A stretch of DNA of 64,000 bases from Gimibacter soli. Its GTDB lineage: Bacteria; Pseudomonadota; Alphaproteobacteria; Sphingomonadales; Kordiimonadaceae. The DNA lies in assembly GCF_028463845.1 (NCBI RefSeq), contig NZ_CP116805.1, positions 1,488,001-1,552,000 of the forward strand. The letters run 5' to 3'. This document shows positions 57,723-64,000 of this stretch, in pieces. Within the stretch, counting starts at the first letter, position 1. Every line of letters starts with the position of its first letter. Below the pieces are notes generated by a model. That model searched no databases and was not told the DNA's origin. It saw only the letters and a program-made list of their open reading frames with translations. Made by a program: the position numbers and the translations under genes.

Positions 57723-58277
57723 ATGACCGATACACGTGCCGGGGTCGCCTTGGCCCGGCGGCTTTTGAGCCCTTTGCCGCTTTTGCCGTTGAACCGATTT
57801 CTCGTTCACTTCTCCCGCCATTTGACACGCCGTCACCCGGCTGTCATCCGCCGTCTGGAGCCCGTTACCGGGAAGCGATTTCTTATCACCGCCACCGATC
57901 TCGGGCTTTCTTTCGTCATGGAAACCGGTCCAGGCTCGGTGTCGGTGACAGCGGTCCGCCGGGAACATGTTGCGGCGGATGTTCGTGTGCGGGGCTCCTT
58001 TATGGCGCTCCTTCATCTGTTGGAAGGGCAACTTGACGGTGACGCATTGTTTTTCTCGCGCGATATCAGCGTGGAGGGCGATACCGAGGCGCTTTTAACC
58101 CTCAGGAATGCACTCGACAGCGAGGATATTGACCTGCGCAGCGAGATTGTCACCTTGTTCGGGCCCTTCGCTGGCCTGGTCGACAGGCTCGCAACCGAGG
58201 CCGTCGGGACGTGGGCTAGGCTGCTGCACACAGGACACGCTTTTGGGCTGGCCCCGGGCGAGAGGGTTGGCCGATGA
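57723..58277 (+). CDS. ubiT: Anaerobic ubiquinone accessory protein UbiT (SCP2 domain)
   Basis: 184 residues with an SCP2 lipid-binding fold (about 45-140, LGLSFVMETGPGSVSVTAVRREHVAADVRVRGSFMALLHLLEG). UbiT binds ubiquinone intermediates for oxygen-independent synthesis with UbiU and UbiV. AAGGGAG precedes the ATG. Its TGA overlaps the ubiU start (ATGA), coupling translation. The upstream promoter has an FNR-type box, as expected for an anaerobic gene. Confidence 0.9.
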   Translation: MTDTRAGVALARRLLSPLPLLPLNRFLVHFSRHLTRRHPAVIRRLEPVTGKRFLITATDLGLSFVMETGPGSVSVTAVRREHVAADVRVRGSFMALLHLLEGQLDGDALFFSRDISVEGDTEALLTLRNALDSEDIDLRSEIVTLFGPFAGLVDRLATEAVGTWARLLHTGHAFGLAPGERVGR

Positions 58278-59257
58278 AAAAACTGGAACTCGTTTGCCCG
58301 GCCGGTACCCCGGCTGCCCTCAGGGCAGCGGTCGATGCAGGGGCTGATGCCGTTTACATGGGTTTTCGCGACGAAACCAACGCGCGCAACTTCCCTGGTC
58401 TCAATTTTTCACGCGAGGAACTCGCTGAGGGACTTGCCTACGCCCATGCCCGCGGCGCAATGGTCTTTCTGGCGGTCAATACCTATGCCCGCGCGGGCGA
58501 TGACGCGGCATGGCGGACGGCCATCCGGTCAGCAAGCGAGTTGAAGGTCGATGCTCTGATACTTGCGGATATAGGCCTCCTTGACTATGCGCGGGAAGCC
58601 TATCCCGATCTCAGGCTGCACCTTTCCGTCCAGGCATCAGCCTCGAATGCAGAGGCGATCAATTTCCATGCCCGGCGGTTCGGTGTGCAGCGTGTGGTGT
58701 TGCCGCGTGTGCTGACGGTTGCCGATATTGCCCGCCTGAACAAGGAGATAGAAATCGAAACCGAAGTTTTCGCCTTTGGGGGCATGTGCCCGATGGCGGA
58801 GGGGCGCTGCACGCTTTCTTCCTATGTCACTGGCAAGTCGCCCAATCGTAACGGGGTCTGTTCGCCGGCCAGCCATGTCGATTATGTCGATGAAGGGTCG
58901 AGCCTCGCGAGCCGGCTGGGCGGCTTCACGATCAACCGTTTCGGGGTGGGCGAGCAGGCGGGCTATCCGACGCTGTGCAAGGGGCGTTTCAGCGCTGGCG
59001 GCGAGGCGGGCTATCTGTTCGAGGAGCCGACGAGCCTCGATACCTCGGCGATCCTTCCAGAACTGACAGCAGCGGGCGTGACGGCGCTCAAGATCGAGGG
59101 GCGCCAGCGCAGCAAGGCCTACGTGAAACAGGTCGTTTCCGAATTCCGGCGCGCCATCGACGCTGCGGCCGAGGGCACCCGTGTATCGCTGGATATGAAA
59201 GGCCTGTCCGAAGGGCAGCAGAATACGACAGGAGCATATGCAAAGAAATGGATGTGA
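58274..59257 (+). CDS. ubiU: Oxygen-independent ubiquinone hydroxylase subunit UbiU
   Basis: 327 residues of the peptidase-U32 family. Four Cys at 172, 179, 196 and 235 have exactly the spacing of the 4Fe-4S ligands of E. coli UbiU (169, 176, 193, 232). With UbiV it hydroxylates the ubiquinone ring using prephenate in place of oxygen. The gene overlaps ubiT and ubiV at both ends. Confidence 0.95.
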   Translation: MKKLELVCPAGTPAALRAAVDAGADAVYMGFRDETNARNFPGLNFSREELAEGLAYAHARGAMVFLAVNTYARAGDDAAWRTAIRSASELKVDALILADIGLLDYAREAYPDLRLHLSVQASASNAEAINFHARRFGVQRVVLPRVLTVADIARLNKEIEIETEVFAFGGMCPMAEGRCTLSSYVTGKSPNRNGVCSPASHVDYVDEGSSLASRLGGFTINRFGVGEQAGYPTLCKGRFSAGGEAGYLFEEPTSLDTSAILPELTAAGVTALKIEGRQRSKAYVKQVVSEFRRAIDAAAEGTRVSLDMKGLSEGQQNTTGAYAKKWM

Positions 59258-60153
59258 CGAAACCGGACCTCTCCCTTGGGCCCCTTCTGTTCAACTGGCC
59301 GGCAGCCGAGGTGCGGGATTTCTATTGCCGTATCGCCGATGAAGCCGATGTCGATGTGGTGTATTTCGGCGAAGCCGTATGTGCCAAGCGCCGCCCATTC
59401 ATTGCGCCGCATTTTGAGGAGATCGTGACCCGCCTGCAGACGGGCGAAAAGCGGGTGATCCTGTCCAGCCTGCAACTTGCCATGGACCGCAAGGATATGG
59501 CGGCGGTGGCCGACATGGTGGCGATGGCCGACGATTTTCTGGTCGAGGCCAATGACATGGCCGCGTGCAGCCTGCTTGGTGGGCGGTCCTTTGCCATTGG
59601 GCCTACGGTGAATGTTTATAACGAAGCAACGCTTCGTTTCTTCGAGAAGGAGGGGGCGGTCCGCATCAGCCTGAATGCCGAACTGCCGGAGGCGAGCCTC
59701 CGGGCGCTGGCGACCGCCGCGACGGCGCGTCTTGAGGTGCAGGTCTTTGGGCGCATTCCGCTTGCCATTTCGGCGCGGTGTTTTCACGCCCGCGCGCACC
59801 GGCTGGCCAAAAGCGGCTGCCAGTATGTGTGTGAACAGGACAGGGACGGCCTGACGGTCAATACCCTCGATGACCAGTCGTTCCTTGCGATCAATGGCTT
59901 GCAGACACTGTCGCACCGCTATCTGAACCTGCTTGGCGAATTGCCGCTGCTTCAGGACATAGGCATTGGCGGTTTCCGGCTATCGCCGCACACGGCGGAT
60001 ATGGTGAAAGTTGCCGATCTTTATCGCGCCCGTCTGAATGGCCGGGTCAGTGGCGAGGAAGCGAACGCCCGATTGGCCTGCCTGCTGCCGGCGGCCTCTT
60101 TCGCCAACGGATTTTTCCATGATGCGGCGGGACTTGCTGACATTCCGGCCTGA
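59248..60153 (+). CDS. ubiV: Oxygen-independent ubiquinone hydroxylase subunit UbiV
   Basis: 301 residues of the U32 family, partner of UbiU. The cluster ligands are Cys45 (EAVCAKRR), Cys178 (SARCFHARAH), Cys191 and Cys195 (GCQYVCEQ); the spacing of the last three equals that of E. coli UbiV (180, 193, 197). ATG 59248 lies inside the end of ubiU (10-bp overlap). The product permits ubiquinone synthesis under anaerobic, for example nitrate-respiring, growth. Confidence 0.93.
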   Translation: MDVTKPDLSLGPLLFNWPAAEVRDFYCRIADEADVDVVYFGEAVCAKRRPFIAPHFEEIVTRLQTGEKRVILSSLQLAMDRKDMAAVADMVAMADDFLVEANDMAACSLLGGRSFAIGPTVNVYNEATLRFFEKEGAVRISLNAELPEASLRALATAATARLEVQVFGRIPLAISARCFHARAHRLAKSGCQYVCEQDRDGLTVNTLDDQSFLAINGLQTLSHRYLNLLGELPLLQDIGIGGFRLSPHTADMVKVADLYRARLNGRVSGEEANARLACLLPAASFANGFFHDAAGLADIPA

Positions 60154-60172
60154 AGGCCTGATGGCATACAGG

Positions 60173-60209
60173 AAAGGCGGCTCCCCGGTGCCGGGCGACC
60201 GCCTTTTTG
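60173..60209 (+). terminator. Intrinsic terminator after ubiTUV
   Basis: AAAGGCGG and CCGCCTTTTTG form a stem around a loop that itself pairs (CCCCGG/CCGGGC); the T-run continues the plus-strand ubi operon direction. Confidence 0.8.
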
Positions 60210-60228
60210 TCTGGTGAGGCTTGCAGGG

Positions 60229-60894
60229 TCAGGCTTCGCGAAGCGCGCGGGCAAAGAGGACGTTGTTTTCAAGGTCGATATGCGCTTCGAGATCGGCCTT
60301 GAAGGTGGCAAGGCCGCTATAAAGGGCGCGCCAGGTGTTGCAGGCGCCTTCCGGGGGTGTCAGGCCGTTCGTCAGCCTGTCGATCACGTCAAGCGCTCCG
60401 GCATGATCTTCATGCTCCGCCATCATGGCGCGGATGGGCCATGCGGCCATTTGCGCCTGCCCGCTCGTCAGCAGGGGGAACAGGATCTGTTCCTCCTTCT
60501 GCATATGGCTTTCCAGTTCGACCGTCATCAGTCGCAGGTGGTCGGCAAGGCCGTTCGGTGCCTCCGGCTTGTCACCGTGGACCTGCTCGACCCGGTCGGC
60601 GAGCCGCACCAGTTCCTTCAGTTGGGCGCGGTGTACCAGATGATACCGACCGAGGATATGCTGGACCAGATCGGCGGTCGACGCGCTTTCCCACGTCGAT
60701 GCTTCATCCACAGGATGCTGCAGCTCCATCAGTTCGTCCATGAGGGCGACATGATTGATGCCAGCTTTGGTCGCGGCCTCAAGAAGTGTGTGGCTGCCGC
60801 CGCAGCAGAAGCTGAGGCCATAGCGGTTGAAGACGGCGGTCGCGCCTGGAATTTCCTGTGCAAGGGTGCCAAGGGATTGATCGAGAAGGGTCAT
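60229..60894 (-). CDS. ric: Di-iron Fe-S cluster repair protein (RIC/YtfE/ScdA)
   Basis: 221 residues: an N-terminal ScdA_N domain (1-60) with the Cys30-Cys31 pair (SFCCGG) and a hemerythrin-like di-iron domain (about 75-220) with His-rich helices (ILGRYHLVHR, LESHMQKEEQILFPLL, MAEHEDHAG, EAHIDLENNVLF). It repairs Fe-S clusters damaged by nitric oxide. It is the third gene of the moaA operon; ATG 60894 has AGGAG seven bases before and lies 23 bp after the mog/moaB gene. This context ties the operon to nitrogen-oxide respiration. Confidence 0.93.
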   Translation of the reverse strand: MTLLDQSLGTLAQEIPGATAVFNRYGLSFCCGGSHTLLEAATKAGINHVALMDELMELQHPVDEASTWESASTADLVQHILGRYHLVHRAQLKELVRLADRVEQVHGDKPEAPNGLADHLRLMTVELESHMQKEEQILFPLLTSGQAQMAAWPIRAMMAEHEDHAGALDVIDRLTNGLTPPEGACNTWRALYSGLATFKADLEAHIDLENNVLFARALREA

Positions 60895-60917
60895 GGGGGA
60901 GCTCCTTTGGGGATGGG

Positions 60918-61763
60918 TCAATCGATAGGGGATGCATGGCTGGCATTCCCCGAGATATGGGTCAGGGCGTGCCGCAGGACGGGGCCAAGGGCGGCAAGGC
61001 CGTCCCTCACGCCGCCGGTGCTGCCAGGCAGGGCGATCACAAGCGTGCTGCCATAGACATAGGCGACAGACCGGCTGAGCCATGTGGTTGGTACATGCGT
61101 TGCAGCGCTTGCCCGCAGAAGCTCGCCGATGCCAGGCACCGGCAGGCCGCCAAGGGCCGAAAGCGTTTGCGGGGTGATATCGCGCGGGGCAAGCCCGGTA
61201 CCGCCGGTCGTCATGATCAGGTCAAACTGGCCGATCCTTGTCAGAATTTCCTTTTCGAGCGCGTCCGATTCGTCGGGAATAAGGATATGGTCAGCCACGA
61301 TGGCACCCATCCCTTCCAACCCTTCCTTCAGGAGCTTCCCGGACTTGTCCTCATAGATGCCTTGCGAGGCCCGGTCGCTGAGGGTGATCACCGCGGCTTT
61401 GCGGCTGGTGAGGGGCAAGTCTATTCTCGGCGGAGTATTCTCATCCTGCTTGCGTTTGTTTGCTGCCTTGGGTTTGCGCAGATCGATTTGCACCTGAACC
61501 TGGAACCCGCCTGCCGTCGCGATCAGCCCGTCCCGGCTCGGCTCTGCAATCTCGTCGGCGAGCATTTGGCGGGGCAGGGTGAACTGCAGGCCATCGGCTT
61601 CAATGACTTCAATACGGTCATTCAGTTCGATGAACCATGGCACGACATGGCCACCTGGCAAAATGCAGCGTTCGTAGAGGGTGCCCTGCGCCAGGAGGGC
61701 ATGCGCCTCATCGCGCGACATCTTGAGGCAAAGCGACGATTCACTGAGTTTGAGACTCGACAC
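60918..61763 (-). CDS. Fusion of a DUF7009-like domain with MoaB/MogA
   Basis: 281 residues. Residues about 120-275 form a molybdopterin-binding MoaB/MogA domain (AAVITLSDRASQGIYEDKSG, then FDLIMTTGGTGLAPRDITPQTL), which adenylates molybdopterin during molybdenum cofactor synthesis. Residues 1-95 are a separate domain (MSRDEAHALLAQGTLYERCILPGG, then DGLQFTLPRQMLAD) that looks like the small DUF7009 family. A Lys-rich linker joins them. The GTG start overlaps the moaA end region with GGAGG five bases before. The meaning of the fusion is unknown. Confidence 0.8.
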   Translation of the reverse strand: MSSLKLSESSLCLKMSRDEAHALLAQGTLYERCILPGGHVVPWFIELNDRIEVIEADGLQFTLPRQMLADEIAEPSRDGLIATAGGFQVQVQIDLRKPKAANKRKQDENTPPRIDLPLTSRKAAVITLSDRASQGIYEDKSGKLLKEGLEGMGAIVADHILIPDESDALEKEILTRIGQFDLIMTTGGTGLAPRDITPQTLSALGGLPVPGIGELLRASAATHVPTTWLSRSVAYVYGSTLVIALPGSTGGVRDGLAALGPVLRHALTHISGNASHASPID

Positions 61764-61764
61764 A

Positions 61765-62751
61765 CTATCCTCCTATCATGGCGAGATGACGGGTTCGCCC
61801 GCTCTTGCCTTCGGTCAGTTCATGAGTTTCGCGTTTGAGGCCAAGCAGTGTTGCCACCCGGTCCTGCATCGTTTCCAGCGTGTCCTCGCGCGCGAGGAAA
61901 CGGCGAAGGTCGAAAATGTCGTTACCGAACAGGCACAGTTGCAGACCGCCACGGGCCGAAATGCGCAGCCTGTTGCAGGTGGAGCAGAAATCCTTTGAAT
62001 AGGGAGCGATGAAGCCGATGCTGCCGGTGTAGTCGCTGTGCCGGAACACCCGGGCCGGACCGTCAGTTGCGCGCCGTTCCTGTTCCGCCCAGCTTGCCGT
62101 CGCCAGGAAGGAGATCATCGGAGCGGGGTCGAGGTGACGTTCGGCGAAATAAGCGGCACTGTCGCCTGTGCGCATCAGCTCAATGAAGCGTACCGAAAGC
62201 GCCCGCTTTTTAATCAGTTTCAGGAAGCCTGGCAGTTCGTCGTCATTGACGCCGCGTTGCAGGACAGTGTTGATCTTGACCGCGCGAAATCCCAGCTCTT
62301 GGGCGAGGGCGATGCCATCCAGAACTTCCAGCAACCTGTCGTGCCCTGTAATTGCCTTGAAGCGATCGGGTATGAGCGAGTCGACGCTGACATTCAGGGC
62401 GGAAAGGCCAGCGGCCCGGTAATCGGCCAGCGACCGGGTCAGCTTGTAGCCATTCGTCGTCAGCGCCACCGTCTCGATCCCCGGCGTTTCGGCGATCACC
62501 GAGATGATGTCGGCAAGATCGGCTCGCAGCGTGGGTTCTCCGCCGGTGAGCCGTACCTTGCGGATACCAAGCCCGGCAAAGGCGCGCACCAGATTGCGGA
62601 TTTCATCGACCGAAAGGAAATTGTGCGGTGCCGTCTTCTTGTACCCGTCCGGCAGGCAATAGGTGCAACGGAAGTTGCAGGCCTCGGTCACCGATAGCCG
62701 AAGGTAAGGGAAGCGCCGGTTATACCGGTCCTGAAGCATTGCCGCCTGCAT
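61765..62751 (-). CDS. moaA: GTP 3',8-cyclase MoaA
   Basis: First step of molybdenum cofactor synthesis, turning GTP into 3',8-cyclo-H2-GTP. 328 residues from ATG 62751 (AAAGGAG seven bases before). The radical SAM cluster is Cys25, Cys29, Cys32 (CNFRCTYC), the second 4Fe-4S cluster is Cys256, Cys259, Cys273 (CX2CX13C), and the C terminus ends in the essential Gly-Gly. LTGGEPTLR and the SAM-binding strands are clear. It leads an operon with the mog/moaB fusion and ric behind an FNR/Dnr-type promoter. Confidence 0.96.
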   Translation of the reverse strand: MQAAMLQDRYNRRFPYLRLSVTEACNFRCTYCLPDGYKKTAPHNFLSVDEIRNLVRAFAGLGIRKVRLTGGEPTLRADLADIISVIAETPGIETVALTTNGYKLTRSLADYRAAGLSALNVSVDSLIPDRFKAITGHDRLLEVLDGIALAQELGFRAVKINTVLQRGVNDDELPGFLKLIKKRALSVRFIELMRTGDSAAYFAERHLDPAPMISFLATASWAEQERRATDGPARVFRHSDYTGSIGFIAPYSKDFCSTCNRLRISARGGLQLCLFGNDIFDLRRFLAREDTLETMQDRVATLLGLKRETHELTEGKSGRTRHLAMIGG

Positions 62752-62806
62752 TGTGGCTCCTTTCCTCGCCCGCCTGCAGTGCATTGCACGCGGCGGGACA
62801 AGGGCG

Positions 62807-62848
62807 AGGATAGGGAGGCAGGGGAAGTGTCAACTTGACCGGGGTCAA
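62807..62848 (-). promoter_or_regulatory. FNR/Dnr-type promoter of moaA
   Basis: On the minus strand TTGACCCCGGTCAA (62848-62835) is a perfect TTGAC-N4-GTCAA palindrome, followed after 22 bp by TATCCT (62812-62807). The box centre is at about -41.5. This is the class II activator layout also seen at ubiT. Confidence 0.75.
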
Positions 62849-62866
62849 GCAGCAAGGAACGACAGG

Positions 62867-64000
62867 TCAGGCAGCGCCCAGGCGTTCCTTGGAGGGGCAT
62901 TCGTGCGTGCCGGCGCGCTTGCAGTCGCGCGCGACATAGCTGTCACAATATTCGCACAGGATCTTGAGGTTCGGCAGGGTGATCTCGTCATTGTGCACGT
63001 CCAGCCCTTCGTCGCGCATCTTTTTGAGGACGCGGGAGAAGGTCTCGGGCCGCATGTCGAGATAGGAAGCGATGATCGACTTGTCATAGGGCAGGCGAAT
63101 TCGCCCGTCTTCGCTGCCTTGTGCCAGGCTCAGCTTCAGGAGGAACCAGCCGACGCGGGCTCGTGCATCCTTCAGCCGGTTCTGTTCGATCTGATAGATC
63201 AGCGTCTGGGAGCGCAGCGAGATATTATTGAGCATGCTGACGGCCAGCGTGTTGTTGCGATTGACCCGCTGCCGGATCACCGGGGCAGGGATCGAAAGCA
63301 GCGTGGCATCGTCGATCACCTGTGCGCTCACGGGCGATTCGGTGTTCAGGAAAACCGCGGCCTCAAGGAGCGTGTCGCCGCTTGTCAGCATCTGCAGGAT
63401 CGTTTCATCGCCGCTTTCGGTGCCGTTATAGAGCTTCACCCATCCCCGGATGATCACATACATGCGCTGTGTCTGTTCGCCTTGCAGGAACAGGAGCTTG
63501 CCGCGCGGATAATCGCGGATCTGGGCGTGGGTCAGCAGTTCGGCGAGGTCGGCGTCGTCGATGCCCGCGAAAAGCGGCAGCGAGCGCAGGTAGGGACGCA
63601 CCCTTTCCGCCCCCGGCGTGATATGGGTGGGGAAGGCGGGTGGCGTGGTATCCGCGGTCTCGGGGGCAGAGGCGCCGGCAAGCCCGGCAATCATACGCTG
63701 GCCCGCCATATGCAATTGGTCGAGCACGCGACTGACGAGATCGAACCATTCTTCGGCATCGAATTTCTCGAAATGCGCCGGCGCCGAGGCCTCCTTCAGT
63801 TGGGCATGCACTTCATCGAGTGCGCCCATCTCCCGGCTGGCAAGCACATCGCGGACAATTTCGATCTGGCTCGGTGCGGCAAGGCCGATGAAGCCATCAA
63901 GATAGGTGCGGGTTTCGGCCGACAGGGCGGCCATCCTGTCCCAGAATTCGGGGTTGCGGAAGGCGAAGGAATAGAAGCCGCGCGAGCCGAGCGCGCGTTC
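62867..64000 (-). CDS. Crp/Fnr-family regulator with long N terminus and C-terminal Cys motif, 5'-truncated
   Basis: The minus-strand frame runs without a stop to the window edge, so the start is not visible; an internal ATG at 63934 gives 355 residues, and at least 22 more lie upstream (ERALGSRGFYSF...). From that ATG, residues 1-105 are a helical region without a family I know, 106-225 a cyclic-nucleotide-type sensory barrel (RSLPLFAGIDDADLAELL, DYPRGKLLFLQGEQTQRMYVI), then the dimer helix and a winged HTH (SIIASYLDMRPETFSRVLKKM). The recognition helix RPETFSRVL is typical of FNR/Dnr. Cys327, Cys330, Cys338 and Cys346 form CX2CX7CX7C at the C-terminal end, unlike the N-terminal cluster of FNR. 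It probably controls the neighbouring ubi and moa promoters. Confidence 0.85.
   Translation of the reverse strand, partial: ERALGSRGFYSFAFRNPEFWDRMAALSAETRTYLDGFIGLAAPSQIEIVRDVLASREMGALDEVHAQLKEASAPAHFEKFDAEEWFDLVSRVLDQLHMAGQRMIAGLAGASAPETADTTPPAFPTHITPGAERVRPYLRSLPLFAGIDDADLAELLTHAQIRDYPRGKLLFLQGEQTQRMYVIIRGWVKLYNGTESGDETILQMLTSGDTLLEAAVFLNTESPVSAQVIDDATLLSIPAPVIRQRVNRNNTLAVSMLNNISLRSQTLIYQIEQNRLKDARARVGWFLLKLSLAQGSEDGRIRLPYDKSIIASYLDMRPETFSRVLKKMRDEGLDVHNDEITLPNLKILCEYCDSYVARDCKRAGTHECPSKERLGAA

Overview
The window looks like the chromosome of a free-living, GC-rich alphaproteobacterium. The evidence is a CcrM-type GANTC methyltransferase with GANTC sites clustered in its own promoter, an Fo operon (I-a-c-b'-b) separated from F1, a methionine synthase split into two genes, a mutY-dciA-dsbA-smc neighbourhood, a GTTC-N7-GTTC SOS box and a PEP-CTERM protein with a PEPxxWLM tail. 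Kordiimonadales- or Sphingomonadales-like lineages would fit, but I cannot place it more precisely from sequence alone.

Layout. 1-4.7 kb: end of a permease, deoC and an ALDH16-type two-domain aldehyde dehydrogenase, which together suit deoxyribose/deoxynucleoside use (aldolase releases acetaldehyde, the dehydrogenase removes it). 4.7-13.5 kb: housekeeping and stress genes (EAL protein, radical SAM protein behind an SOS box, old yellow enzyme, exported glutathione peroxidase, PhyH dioxygenase, rmuC, a small transcription unit with strong RNA hairpins, a kinase-like phosphotransferase, rnhB). 13.6-21.7 kb: ccrM, mutY, dciA, two DsbA-like proteins, smc. 21.8-24.7 kb: Fo genes. 24.7-35.8 kb: metal efflux, redox and hydrolase genes, ettA, mlaA. 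36-41.6 kb: a methionine/SAM-cycle operon (SahR-like regulator, metF, split metH) behind a perfect AT-rich palindrome. 41.6-48.8 kb: oxidoreductase, patatin, PEP-CTERM protein, DUF3422 and two AT-richer orphan genes.

48.88-about 57.5 kb is a genomic island. It starts with the 3' part of a tRNA-Thr gene (an attachment-site scar) followed by a tyrosine integrase. Its cargo is a SIR2-HerA anti-phage pair, a WYL-domain regulator, and a cassette of unrecognised or weakly recognised genes (a 57-aa basic protein, a YdjM-like membrane protein, a 230-aa unknown, an HNH protein, a membrane protein). I found no second tRNA copy at the right side.

57.7-64 kb is an anaerobic-metabolism block: ubiTUV (oxygen-independent ubiquinone synthesis), a moaA - moaB/mog fusion - ric operon, and a Crp/Fnr regulator running off the window end. 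The ubiT and moaA promoters each carry an FNR/Dnr-type box exactly 22 nt upstream of a -10-like hexamer, so the block reads as one regulon in which the Crp/Fnr protein switches on quinone, molybdenum-cofactor and Fe-S-repair genes without oxygen or with nitrogen oxides. The points I consider most worth following are the island cargo, the unusual Crp/Fnr protein with a C-terminal four-cysteine motif, and the regulatory sites at ccrM, sahR, the radical SAM gene and the ubi/moa promoters.
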